Assembly (NCBI GenBank): GCA_030052745.1
Contig: JANBVO010000033.1
Coordinates: forward strand, 1-64,000
DNA length: 64,000 nt
Direction of reading: 5' to 3'
Source of the DNA: Pleurostoma richardsiae
Lineage: Eukaryota > Ascomycota > Sordariomycetes > Calosphaeriales > Pleurostomataceae
Shown here: in pieces, positions 22,749 to 34,700 of the stretch
How the letters are laid out: each line of letters opens with the position of its first letter
How positions within the stretch are numbered: the stretch's first letter is position 1
Position numbers and translations under genes: made by a program
The notes under the pieces: model-generated
The model's database searches: none
Told to the model about the DNA's origin: nothing
The model's input: only the letters and a program-made list of their open reading frames with translations

Positions 22749-23283
22749 GCGGTGGCACGCGTAGAGGATGGTGTCCGAGACTGGGTGTATCATCGAGCAC
22801 AACTGTAGTCGAGCACATTCTGTAACAACAATATGCTAAGCTCTGTTGCTCGTTACTGCCGGGGGTGCTACATTGCTTACCGAGGTATCGTCAACCCCAT
22901 TCTGCGAAACAGAGCGCTCGAGAGATCCTGAGACGTGAGTTCAGTCCAAAGTCGCCAGATCACCATAATATCACATGTGGATAGATAGCAACTCTATCAA
23001 GCTCTGAGTCAGTTTGCGAGCAATGCATTTCTGCAGCCTTGAGAGATACAGTCATAAAAACACTGCTCTCTAGGAGTTGAGGGGATTGGAAGGGTTAGGA
23101 GACCAAAACGATGCACTAACTCGAGCAGATCTTTCTAGCTTACTTGGGGCTGTGCAGATGCGGTAAATAATAGTCAGGACAAAAGCGACTGCCGCGAGAC
23201 TTTTTGAGATGCCACAGGAGCGCCACTGACGAAATGGATTCTTCCCCAACAGCGATGACTGATAGTCAACCGCATGGCTCTAC
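22749..23283. other. Tail-to-tail intergenic region
   Basis: No coding signal. It holds the 3' ends of the FAD oxidase and the aldo-keto reductase. Confidence 0.4.
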
Positions 23284-24571
23284 TTAGTGACCGACCATAG
23301 ACTGGAAGATGGCGGAGAATCTTTCTCCAACCGGCTTGGCATTGTCCACGATCTTGCGCATCGCCTTCTGCTCCTCTTCAGTCAACACGACGTCCCGGGA
23401 TCCCCAGTTCTCTTCCAGGCGTGAGGCTTTCGTCGTGCCTGGGATGCTGATCAGGCCCTGTACAGCGACCCAGGCCAGGGCGATCTGCGGAACCGTGCAG
23501 CCCTTTCGAGTGGCCAGTTTCTTGATCTCGTCTACAATTGCCTTGTTTTTGTAGAAGTTCTCGCCCTGGAACTTAGGGACTAGATCCGTGGAGTTAGTTC
23601 AACGTATTCGCAGAGCCGTATACTAGCCGCTGGATTGTGACCTACCGGTGCGTCGGAAATCGTCAGGCGCGAAGTCATCAGGAGACTTGAACTGAAAGTC
23701 ATCCACAAGCCAGCCGTGCCCCAGAGGGCTGAATGCCACAAAGGCCACGCCGAGTTCCTTGGCCGTCTCGATGAGGCCATTCGTCTCGTGTATCGTCTCA
23801 AAGGCCGAGTACTCGGCTTGAATGGCATCGATTTTGGCAACTTTTATAAATCTGTCAGCGCCTTTGCAACTTCGAGGTCTGTGGGGACACGAACTAGAGT
23901 TCGCCTTGCGCAAGGTCGCCGCAGAGCACTCAGATAGACCGATGTACTTCGTTTTGCCGGCGCGGCGGAGTTCGTCGAGGGCGCCGATCGACTCCTCGAG
24001 GGGAGTGTCTTGCCATCAGTCTTAGAATGCTGATTCAAATGGGTTTGCGTGGAAGTTCAAACGTACTGGGGTCTATTCTGTGGAGGTAGTAGAGATCAGG
24101 AGTAAACCCCAGCCTGTCAATGGTCCCTTCGATGTATTCTTTGATATGAGCAGCCGAGTTGGTCACTCGTCGCTGAGGGCCGAAGACGTCGAATCCACAT
24201 TTGGACGCCACTGCAACGACAGGTCAGGAGCCATGATGCGGGTCATAGCAGTAAGGGGACTGTAGTGCTCACCGAAGAGTTTGTCACGGACATTGTGCTT
24301 CTTGATGAAATCCCCGAGTAGCTGCTCGTTTGCGCCGTTCTTATAGGCTACCTGGTAGACGTAGCAATTGTTAGAAGCCAATCCTCTATGCCGTTCTTCG
24401 AAAATTGCTTACTGCGGTATCCCAAAACGTGCAGCCGAGCTCGACTGCTTTCAGGAGAACCGGCTCAGCTTGCTCGAGGTCGAGATCGCTGCCCATGGCC
24501 GAGTTCAGACCCATGGCACCAAAGCCGGGAACAGGGACTTGTGTCCCACCGAACGGAAGTGACTTGACCAT
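23284..24571 (-). CDS. Aldo-keto reductase (AKR13-like)
   Basis: Six exons (24571-24413, 24351-24273, 24210-24067, 24008-23895, 23840-23646, 23579-23284), all GT-AG, give 328 residues, the normal length. Read across the junctions, the catalytic tetrad is complete: Asp51 and Tyr56 in DTAVAY, Lys83 in ASKCG and His123 in YYLHRIDP. Family motifs [27 protein letters not shown] and [10 protein letters not shown] are present, and the cofactor loop shows ISIPGTT. It should be a cytosolic NADPH-dependent carbonyl reductase. It lies between the FAD oxidase (tail-to-tail) and a classical SDR in the same direction, 0.7 kb upstream, so it is a likely member of the same pathway. Confidence 0.9.
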
Positions 24572-25268
24572 TTTGGCGTATTAGGCGGTCTGAACGAATG
24601 TCAGCATGGCCATGCCTCAGCGTCGAGGCGCACACAACTCGTACTTAGGGTCGCGTATATGGTACTGATGCCAGCGAAATATAGCGATGCTGACGTCTTC
24701 GAAATGGCGATTCTGCTGCTTGGGGACTTCAAATTCAGGTCTGCGATGTGATGATATGTTGGAGAGAAAGGGTCAAGACGAGCCAGGTGAGCGGTCCGCC
24801 GTTGTTAATATCACCGCGGCATTGGAATCCCGCATCAGTAGGCCCACCGGCGCCAGCCGCTGTTGTGGTTCATGTGGGCTGGGCTGAAACTTTCGTTAGT
24901 GTTCATGCAAGCCGATTACCTGTGCATCTGCGACTTTTCCTATTGTGTTCTCGGTGGCACCCGATGTGACGTACAAGGCTAACCATCGATCCATCTCATC
25001 TGACAACCGCGTCCGAACGGGACAAGAAGAAAAAAGACAAAGACAGGGGACTAACCCTAGTTCGGAGTTTCCAGCCAGATACCTCATTCCTTACCTCGTT
25101 ACTACCATATACACAACAATATAACTATAGATATTAGAAATTGAGCCGAACTAGTTGCCAGATCACACGACGAATACCCCAACTCTATCCCGTTCTGCTG
25201 TCTGCGGCGCAATTTTCCAGGCTCACAGCGTCAACCTGCATGGTAATTCCTGATCGTGGTTCGAGCAG
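24572..25268. other. Intergenic stretch containing an inverted copy of the dispersed repeat
   Basis: No gene is supported. It is the upstream region of the aldo-keto reductase and the downstream region of the SDR. A repeat copy is at 25140-25213. Confidence 0.35.
25140..25213 (-). repeat. Dispersed short repeat, copy 2 (inverted)
   Basis: The reverse complement reads GCGCCGCAG, CAGAACGGGATAG, then TCGTCGTGTGATCTGGCAACT, in the same order as 10897-10972. The two copies differ mostly by transitions. Confidence 0.5.
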
Positions 25269-26339
25269 CTAGATATTAGCGGAGACGCCAGGCGAAATGG
25301 TCTCCAACTTCTGCATCAACTCCTCGTAAAACACCTTCTGTATCTGAGCGCCTGTCTTGTTGGTGACATGCGATGCGGGTCTGGTAGAAGGACCGAATCA
25401 GCAACCTGCTAGAAAGGCAGATCTCGCCAAGTCATCCCCAGAGTGAGATAGGAGTGCTTACGTCTGCACGTGGCAGTTCGTCAGGTAGTGTCCATTAGTT
25501 TCTGGACCGGCAAGCAACCCGTGCACCAACGCCCGACTGCCCATCTCCGTGCTCCGCGCTATAAAATCAGGCGGAGCGGTTGCATTCATATCCCGCGTGA
25601 GGCCCGACTTGCAGTAGCTTGGGTTTGGCGTGTTGATAATGACGACTGGCTTGCCCGATGCCTTCATCCGGGCTGCAAGTTCACGTATGACGTAGAGGAC
25701 CAGAAGTTTCGAGACTGAGTACCGTGAGGCCATGTTGGATGTCTTCGGATCGTTAAGACGGGAGAAAATGGGCGTGGTGTTGTTCGGGACGAGCTCTTTG
25801 ACGGGAGCCAGGTAGTGTAGTGCCGAGTTGGGGATGACAAACTTGCCGGGGGTGGGCGATTGACGCAGCTTGGGGAGGAGTAGCAGGAACAGAAGGAAGG
25901 TGGATACGACGTTGACTGTGATGGTCTTCTCGTTGCCCTCGGCGAGGCCGAACTTGTCTAGCATGATCCCGGCGTTGGCTAGGACAGCGTCGACGCGGGG
26001 CAGCTCGGAGCTGACCCGATTGGCGAAAGCCTTGACAGAATCATAGCTCTCCATATCGACATGCCAAACTTCAACGGAGTCTGCAGATCGCTTGGTAGAA
26101 TTGAGGAGCTCTGAGCGCGCTTTCTCGCCTTTCTCCTGGTTGCGGACTGCCATTATGAGCTTGCCCACTCCGATCCGGAGCAGATGCCTGCTGGCTTCGA
26201 GGCCTAGACCTGTGTTGGAGCCCGTCACGATGACCGTCTGCTCGGATAAGCCCGGCTTGCTCTCTGGATAGGGGAGTGTAACGAAAAAGTTCGAGAAAAT
26301 GGTGGACGCGAGTCCGTGGACAGCGGACAGGGCAGACAT
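25269..26339 (-). CDS. Classical short-chain dehydrogenase (retinol-dehydrogenase-like)
   Basis: Two exons (26339-25462, 25380-25269) give 329 residues. The cofactor motif is TGSNTGLG and the structural motif is NAGIM. The catalytic Ser is in VIPNSALHYLA, and the active-site pair is YSVSK, complete here unlike in the SDR at 11368. The small second exon adds HVTNKTGAQIQKVFYEELM and the end LETISPGV, typical for this subfamily. A hydrophobic stretch early in the protein (STIFSNFFVTLPYP) may associate with membrane. It should be an NAD(P)-dependent alcohol/ketone oxidoreductase; the substrate is unknown. It is divergent from the Zn2Cys6 gene at 26860 with a shared 520-bp promoter. Confidence 0.9.
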
Positions 26340-26859
26340 TATGGGTCAGGGGTCGGCAACGAGACTTGCTAGGGAAGATAACGCGGTCGAATTCGCTTTA
26401 TCACGTAGACACAACAAGCTCAAGAGGGATATCGAAGTATATGATCTGTTTTACGCAATGCTTTTCATAGTTCCAGCTCGCAGCGTCCAGGATGTTTAAA
26501 TACTTCGTTGACTTCTAAGGGGCAGCATCGCCCAAGCGGGTTTAATATCTCCGCTTGCTGGGGGACCACGCTCACCTGAGGTACACGGACAAAGAAACCG
26601 CCTTATCAGAGGGATCTTAAGCATAGAAACCAGGCTAATCTGCACACGAAAGCTGGTGGAGTCGTTGGCGTGGGCGCGACTCGCGGTGGTGAAAGCGGAG
26701 TTATTAAACCCGTTCCGAGAGACCAGGCCCAGGGAGCGGCGTTAGTAGATCCTCCCCGGCGGGCATACGAGCTTCTCCACTTTCACTCATCAAGCTACGC
26801 GCATTTGATATCAAAGACAATCGAGACATACAGCCATCTTATTCAGGTTCACTTATAAG
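26340..26859. promoter_or_regulatory. Shared bidirectional promoter of SDR and TF2
   Basis: 520 bp between divergent start codons. It contains an inverted CGG pair, CGG at 26586-26588 and CCG at 26598-26600, with a 9-bp spacer. This could be a Zn2Cys6 site. Co-regulation is inferred from the layout. Confidence 0.45.
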
Positions 26860-29319
26860 ATGGGGGATGCCAGGGTGGAGAAGCGGAACAGACCGCCCAA
26901 GTCGTGTGAACCCTGTCGCATTCGCAAGTGAGTCGAGTGCCTCCTGAGGTCCAGCACGCCTCAATGCACGCTGAATCACGGAGGTTGTCTAACAGCAGCT
27001 CATCAACATGGCAGGTTGAAGTGCAATCGAGCCCTGCCGTGTGATACCTGCACCAAAAGGGGCAAGGATTCACTGTGCCAGTATGCCCCCAACGCAGACA
27101 GGACCGACAGGCGCAATACCAAGGGAGGAACCATGAGCGAGCGCCTGAAGAGCTTGGAGGATCTCATTTCGTCTCTAGCCGCGAAAGGCGTATCTGCAGA
27201 TTCTGCCATGGCCTCGGCTTCTACGCCCGAGCACTCTACGACAGGTCAGACACAGATGCTCAAGGACTCAGACGCCGGATCTGTTACACATAGTGCGTCC
27301 ACGGATGATCCTCCACAAGCGCTCAGCGGCGGCTCGTTAAACAGCGTTCAAGCGAGCTATGTTGACTCTAGCCACTGGTCTTCCATCCTCGAGAATATCC
27401 GAGAAATTCGGGAGCAACTGTCACCCTCGGATGTCCATGAACAGGTCTCGGCAGCGGACTCATCAACGAACGGCACAGACTTGACTCCTGGAGAAGAAGC
27501 CCACAGCAACACAGATCTTGTGTTTGGGCAGACTGAGGCGTTGGGACTGCAGGACATCCTAGGTTCGTTGCCGCCGCGGCACGTCTGCGACAGTCTCGTC
27601 TCGCACTATTTTCGTGCCAAACACACCATCATGCGTGAGCCGCGTCATCTGTCTGACCTGTTCATTCTACAGCTGACCGGGACCTATTATAGCTATCGTG
27701 CACCCTTTCAAGTTCCAACAAGAGGTAAGCATACTTGAAGCATCCGTAGAAACAGAACAGGACCTTTGACGAGAATAAATTCTAGTACGAGTCATTTTGG
27801 GACGCCCCGGCAAATATGCCCACCATCTGGGTAGCCCTGCTCTTCGCGATCCTCGGCATGGCTGCAAGTCTGTACGAGATCTCGGGCATGAACGACAGGA
27901 GCAGCTCGGGACGCCTCATCCCTCCCGCCAAATCACTGTCTAAAAGAACTGAGCAGTGCCTCGTGCTCGGGAGATATGCCGACGCGGATCAGTACAGTGT
28001 GGAAGCTCTAATAATTCACATGCACAGCTGCTACGTCCGTTCGAAAGACTCCGACGTCAATCTCTGGATGCTGATGGGCGTTATCATCCGACTGGCGATA
28101 CGCAAGGGCTATCACCGCGACCCGACGAAGCTGCCAGGCTCGAACCTGTCGCCTCTCGAGGGCGAGATGCGCCGCAGGGTGTGGGTCAGCATATTCCAGA
28201 TCGATGCCCTCATGTCATTCCAAATGGGTCTCCCCAGCATGATACCCTCGGACGACTGCGATACGGAGCTCCCTAAGAACCTGGAGTACTCGGATTTCTA
28301 CCCAGACATCACAGTGCTGCCACCTCCACGCCCTCTGTCTGATCACACCTCAATCCTGTACACCATTGTCAAGGCCCGAATCATGTCGATGTTTAAGATG
28401 GTCGTCGGCCACACCCGGTCTCTCGCGCCCCCTCCTTATGAGGGAACCATAGCTCTCGACAGCGAGCTGAGGATCGCGTATGCCGGTCTCCCAGACGGCT
28501 TCAAATACAAGCCCCTAAGCCAGTCGATCATCGACAGTGCCGGCACCATACTGAACAGAACAACGATTGAGATGCTCCACCTCAAGAGTATCATCGTCCT
28601 GCACCGCAAATACATCACAGCATATCGACATGACTCCCTTTATGACCCCTCCAGGCGCGCATGCCTAGAAGCAGCCGTGACCGTCCTTGACAGGCAGGCA
28701 GAACTGTACCAGGCCACACAGGCGGGCGGCCAACTCCACGACGAGAGGTGGATGGTGACGGCCCTCACTACGACTGACGCTATCCTCGCCGCCATGGTCG
28801 TTTGTCTGGAGCTGACCATTCGCATGCGGGAAGCGAATCTGCCAAGAGAACAAGATTTGCCGATGGTCAAAGGGGACGGCGAGGACTTTGCAAGATATTT
28901 TGCCGCGATCCAAACGCCGCACCAGATCTGGTCAGAGGCTAGCAAATACTCTACCGAGGCACGGATTGCTGCCCACGCACTGGGCTCGACGATCGAAAGG
29001 GTGCATGCCTACAGGGACACGCAAGCCCAATACTCAGTTCCTCAAGGGTTACAGGGTCTTCTCCATCCACTCGACTCGGCAAGTCAAGTCAGATCGCCAC
29101 CTCTAGATCACATGCCGAGGGCGACGGACGGGATGGAATTCATCGACTGGGTAAGTCACCATAACAGAGCTTCATATGACGGGAAAAGACTGACAACGCG
29201 CGATTTCTGCTTAGGGTCTACTCGACAATCAATTTCAAGATCCCCTCGGCGAGGATCTGGACCTAAACTCTTGGATATTGGATATAGTCGGGGGTTCGAA
29301 CTCCATGGATCTATCATGA
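26860..29319 (+). CDS. Zn2Cys6 transcription factor with fungal-specific regulatory domain (TF2)
   Basis: Five exons (26860-26927, 27015-27634, 27693-27724, 27786-29150, 29215-29319) give 729 residues. The zinc cluster is split by intron 1: CEPCRIRK then LKCNRALPCDTC and a last Cys after eight residues. A coiled-coil-like segment (MSERLKSLEDLISSLA) follows. The Fungal_trans domain runs through HYFRAKHTIMPIVHPFKFQQ, created only when the 32-nt exon 3 is included, then TIWVALLFAILGMAASLYEI, LAIRKGYHRDPTKLPG and GEMRRRVWVSIFQIDALMSF. It is a nuclear regulator. The position suggests control of the adjoining SDR and perhaps of the aldo-keto reductase and FAD oxidase. An intact gene. Confidence 0.9.
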
Positions 29320-30545
29320 GGCTCAGGTCAACTCCCAATCCCGATCAACAAGTGAGCAGGAACTGTCACATGACATCCTGTTTTACGGCTGTTGTAGGGT
29401 AAACAGGGTAGGAACAGAGAGCGAGCTACAGGTAGAAACAAAGGTACGTGCAAAAGCCCATCTACGCAGGAGGAAGAGGGCCAACCGAAGGCGAGATGGA
29501 AGTAAGACGGCCTAAACCCGTGATCTGATGCCTGCCCCGGTAAGCTGGCGCAACCAAATCCACATTGGGGAAAAGTGAGGCTGGCCGCGATCGTACAGAT
29601 TACGAAAAGTGGTAAAATGGGCCTTTCCCCACCAAGATCGCGATATCCTTCCATCTTCGGTATCAGGCTCCTTTCAGACTGAATCTCTCAAGCTTGAGGC
29701 CTGCCTAGAGAGCCATTGAAGCTGATATCACAGGATTCTGAGGTCCCAGTTGTCTTCACGCTCTGCTCGCGAAGTTGTTCTATGCCGTACTCTCCTTGGG
29801 CGCTCTTGCTTGCTGTAGTGGAAGAGGAGATCGGCCCGCCTCCGTGACCTACGCTCTTGCCCTCACCGTCGTCGCCTTTATGATACGGATGTCCAAGGTT
29901 GTGCAAACGTTGTTGATAGAGTGCGACAGACATTAGTCCGTCAGAGTCGTTGACTAAACCGCCTATCTTCGTTTCCTTGCCCCGCGGCGCACTTGTAACG
30001 TCTTGGTCTTCAGATAAGGGCGAACTCGCGGGATTCGGGAATTCATCATGTTAAGTGGCCCTGTCAATTCCGTGGAAGAAGCAAATGTGAAGTTTTTGAA
30101 GGCTGAATATGTCTAAGCTAAGGGTGGGCTTTGGAATAGGGTGGAGGAGGTAAGGTAGCTAAAGTGCTACAGTACTTAACATCCTCTCAACAACCAGCGG
30201 ACCCACCGACGCGGTCAACAGCAGCGTCTCGAGGTCGTTGGCAGCGATCATTCGAAGGGCAATGTGCTGCAATAAGCTGGGTATTATTGCTTAGGTTGGC
30301 ATACAGGCTGGTTAATATGCGCTGTTCTCGACGCGACTGCAGCCTCCCACGCCGTGGCAGAGTGTTTGGTACCATAAGAGGATCCAAAGAAAGAGACCCG
30401 GCGGCTTGTTGAATTTTAAGAATGCCTTCATTCTTGCTGATGTCTTTACGATTCAGCCACAACCTGATACCAGAATCGAGGATGTCAAGGGTCATTGGTG
30501 GTCCGCCTTTCCTTTCCAAGTACACCCGTTTGAAGATCATTCCAA
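29320..30545. other. Gene-poor stretch downstream of TF2
   Basis: A minus-strand frame at 29688-29933 (81 codons, Ser/Gly-rich, open upstream to about 30050) is the only candidate and shows no motif. Nothing else is supported. Confidence 0.35.
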
Positions 30546-30555
30546 TGATAGAGCT

Positions 30556-30625
30556 CGACTGCCTGCATGGGAGTCTGCATAGGCTAAGGCATGAGGTTCA
30601 GCTTAGGTATCAAGTGATCAGGTGT
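30556..30625 (-). repeat. Solo remnant of the end region of element D, inverted
   Basis: GGGAGTCTGCATAGGCTAAG and the following bases match the reverse complement of the D end (compare 57320-57370 and 7490-7560), with little RIP. It lacks the outer hairpin part. It is the second short D remnant inside the gene island. Confidence 0.6.
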
Positions 30626-31089
30626 AGAAAACTTCATCGTGTGTCTGTAAGCTAGGGAAGGCTCATATACTGCGAACCCCGGCACGTGAGGTGCCTGTAT
30701 ACAGGCGCATAATGTCGGTGATGACGGACTCCCGGTCGTGCATGGATGGCAGCGCAGGCCAGGAGCAGCTACTGCTGCAGGCGGCGCGGAACTAGGGGGA
30801 AGGTACAGTTGTATGAATGGCGGCAGCGCGGGCGGCCTTCGTCGTCTTCTGTTGCAAGCCTTCAAGGGAAAAGGTGGTTGATTTCTAAGTTGGTGGAGAG
30901 AGTTGTACGGTGGGCAGGGCCTACTTAGTTATGTGACTCATTGCCTGAGGCACAACATCTTGTCCCCCTAGGAGGCATCTTGTAGCTGCCAGCTTCCTCT
31001 AGTCATCGGCGTCGCCGTGTTCGGGATGAGACTCCTGGAGACTCGACTGCTACCGCTGGGAAGTCTCAACACAACCCTGGAGTCGGACA

Positions 31090-31720
31090 TGTCCCTCTCC
31101 CTGTGTGGGTGTGACCGACCTCCACCCACTCCTCCAAGCGGCCCATGGCCAGCTCCAGACAACGGTTCTGGCAGAAGCCACTGTTGTCGATGTTGTACTA
31201 TAATCGCGCGTTTCGTGCCTTATTGTCACGGATTCACTCCACAAAGGCCCGCTGGATGGACTCCATGTCTCTGCTAGAAGCCGTGAAGCGCCTGCCCGCT
31301 GGGGCCTTTCCTAGGCCGACGTGGTCCTTTGTGAGCGTGTCGAATATGCTACTCTGCGTGCTCATAAAGTCTTGGATTTCTTGGGATACAATCCCACGGT
31401 ATGTCCTGTCGTCAAAAGAACCACCTCCAGTTGCGCCTGGTGATGGCGTGCTGGTTCGATACTCTCCAGGATTTTGTCGTCGGAGACGCAGTCCCTCGCA
31501 ACGGCGTGTTTTCCGACGCCCAGGGCCACCACCACGACTACCCAGTGTGGCCACGGATATTATCCGGGGCGTGATTGTGATTTTTCTCGGCCCAGTTCGA
31601 CGCCGGGGTGCTGAAAAGTGCCAGCCATGTCTTCTTACTGTCCTTCCGGGGGCCGAAGTCAGCCTATGTGGACCGCCCCGCGGCGTCAATATTCGCCATT
31701 ACGGTGGTAGTCGTCGTCAG
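31090..31720 (-). CDS. Hypothetical protein, exon structure uncertain
   Basis: A minus-strand frame (stop at 31234) reads through a protein-like helical segment (GIVSQEIQDFMSTQSSIFDT, MESIQRAF). If an intron of about 45 nt (donor after ...RAF, acceptor ATTATAG) is removed, the next frame continues with FCQNRCLELAMGRLEEWVEV. A plus-strand frame (31145-31729) overlaps but is Arg/Pro/Ser-rich and looks like a shadow. No domain is recognised. The start and the 5' exons are not resolved; an ATG near 31710 is possible. It may be a decayed gene. Confidence 0.3.
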
Positions 31721-34700
31721 TATCACTGACGGTAATAGGTGTAACCCGGTGTTGGACAGGCCTGTTGGGGTATTGTTGATCGATGAAGCGACAGTTCCGA
31801 GTATTCTGAATAATTCGAGATTCTTAAATATGTTGTACTGATTGCTTGGTTGAGTGGTACGGAAAAGATCGAAAGTCGGATGTAACACCGTGGCTGAATA
31901 CGAAATCCACCTTTGGGTGCTTGTTCTCGATCATGACCTCGGTTGAAACTCGTGATGTTCTTCACACACTTACCACCAGATGTTGGTGTCGACTTCAAAG
32001 GATAATGCCTAGCGGACCGTGTACGCAGATTAGACGTGATACGTATGAGTGAAAGATCAGAATCGATGGACGTACAGTATTTGACCATGCCCGTGCCAAT
32101 GGAGAAGGCAGCGAGAAAGCAAGCTTCCAGGAGGGCTTAGCGAGAAGAGCGCTGCGTCCTGCGGCTTCCTATGATCGATAGTCGCGACCATCACCATAGA
32201 GGTACGAAGCAGTCATTGCTACAGGAGCTCATGTAACCGTTGCTGGAAGCTTCGCTAGACCAGGAGATGACGAATCCGACTTAGTCCATCTATTTCTTTG
32301 AGCTGGAACCGGAGACTCTTGGTGACAGCGACGATCTCCCACAAGCATCGCTTTTCTTCGACACGTTGTCTCTATGCTGGATGGGGAATAGCATTGTAGT
32401 CCGCAATAAGCAGTACGACGTGCCTAGGTGGGTGTAGCCTGGTGAAGGTGGAACAGGCCAACAACCGGTAGATATAGCCGTATAAGAGAGCTGGTTTGAG
32501 GAGTGTTCTTACGTATAGCCAATTCGTTAACTAGGGTACTTGAGGAAGGGCTACTAGTGGACAGACCAGTCCAGAATCTGCGCCCCAGCCCGCCCAGGCG
32601 TCGCTGGTAGTGCTTGCCGCAGCACTGGCACGGATTGTTGTTCGGCTAGGCCGTCTCTGAAAATCTCCGGGCTGTCCAAGAGGCTTGGAGCATATGTTGG
32701 GGCAGCTATGGCTTGAGTAAGGGGAGGCAAATCCGCATCGGTAGTTCTGTAGTCTCCTCGAAATCAAGGATGAAGTGCCATTTTTGTCTGGTGGTTGTCG
32801 TCGCATCAGGCAGACAAGCACGCAACAAGCACGTCCATTAGGGAGACACTAGTCTCCGCAAGCCGAGCTATGGCCTCGAAGACCCCGCGTTCGTCCACGC
32901 TCTGGATCTTGGCTTCGAACTTGGTCTCCAGCAACAGACGATAGGTCATCTCGCTGCCTGGTTCATGGTGAGGCTGGCTGTTCTGGGTTGGCCGCCTCAA
33001 AGATACTGTGTTTGCGCCTCTCTTCCGCCGCGGTGCGCACCGCTTATGCTCTGCGCAGCATTAAGACCTTTCTACGTCTATTATGGCATCTCTGTTTAGG
33101 CGTAGGAGAGATGTGGAACGGAGAAAGAAGTAAAACTTCTTGGCGATGGCGGAGGGGACTATTTGTGTGTGTTCACGTATGTGTGTATGTCTGTTGAGAA
33201 GACGAGAAGGCTCCCTTCTTGCGGGGAGCACTCATTGAAGAACTTAGACGGTGTTATCGAATCTACGAAGCTGTTAGATCGATGCCTGTAGCCAATAGAC
33301 ACCCAAATTGGCTAGAGGCGAAACTGTCTGAAGGAAACCAAATGCAAAGCGAAACTTGCGCCCGCCAATGATGATTACTGTAAGAGGAAGAACTAACGAT
33401 GACACCAGGGAAGTGCTGCTAAAGCAACATAAACTGAATCAGGCACATAGAGAGCGATTTACAGATTTTATGACAGAAAGACGTACCTCTAGTCTGGCCT
33501 CGTCGCACCGTTGGCTGGTGAACTTGTCTCGCAACTGCGGGACTACGGCACCTGCTAGATGGCGAGGAGCACGGCCACCGCGCTCTCGATGATGTTCTGT
33601 CACGCGCCGCCCGGTTAGTCAAGGACTCAGAGCTGCTCAGGTGGGACCGGAGGGGAGGCAGGAGGGCTCACTTTCTGGAGTTTTACTTGCGCCCTGAGCG
33701 CGTCGCGATCCGTCACACGCGTATTCATCCTTGTCTGCGATATCGTCGAGATGTGAGGTTGGAGGGGGTAAATAGGGTCTAGGCCTTATTTCTGATTTCC
33801 CGGACGTTTAGTCGAACTATAACTATCTCCATCAGATCGAACCGCAGGGAAGAGGTTTCAACTTTCCTAGACAGAGGCTTCATATTAGGAAGGGGACATG
33901 AAGTAAGCGCGGTGAATCGCGAATGCCGAGATCACATGCTTTTAAAGCGATCAACGGTCTGTTAAGTGACGATGGTTGCTTCATGTTGTCGAAGTGGTTG
34001 ATGAAGCGCTCTATCATGTGTGTGACAGCGTGTGTGCGAGTGTCCTGTTGGTTCTTCGCCAAACGTAGATGGGTCGGGCAGATTATGCCAGTCGAGCATG
34101 TGTGTGGACTTGGGGAGATGTGATCTTCAGAGATGGCTATACAGCATGGCGGAACCATTATTTTTGTTTTCATTTTGTGTAGGGGATTAAAGCAAAGAAT
34201 CCGGAAATAGTACCAAAGGATCAAGGGAGGGTTCGTGGGTCATAAGCCTGTCTACGAGCTCCTATCCTAGATCAAGCTCATCTAGCCTAGCACCATAGTG
34301 CCTTCCGTATCTGTGAAGCAGAGTATGAAAGGGAAAGAATATAGCTCAGTCAAGCTTTTGTGACCTGAGCCTGTATCGTTTGGACATGACTGGTAAGGCC
34401 TGCATTCAAGCAAGTGTGCGCAAAATGGAGGCCAAAAAGAGAAGATTGGCCTGGCCGGTTACTGTCCTCGGTGAGCCTCTAGGCGGCTTCTTTCGTGTAT
34501 GTTCTCATAGGCGTTGGCACCCTCCGCCGGCAGTGGCCCCATCATGACCTGTGTCTCCCTTTCGCGAACACATCTTTTCCACATCGGATCCCAGCCTTGC
34601 CGCAATTCTTCCGATGTCAGCTCGGACGCCTGAGGACGCTGCGGGCGGTGATCAGATCGGTCTTCCCAGCGGCGGCTCCCCGAGAACGAGTACATGATAG

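Noticed and set aside
9113-29319. Hidden PKS, NRPS, terpene cyclase or P450 gene
   Set aside because: Looked for in gaps and on both strands. No core motifs, such as a haem-binding Cys region or AMP-binding or ketosynthase signatures, were found.
33160-33195. GT-rich microsatellite-like tract
   Set aside because: Short and imperfect, of no evident function; mentioned only in the gap entry.
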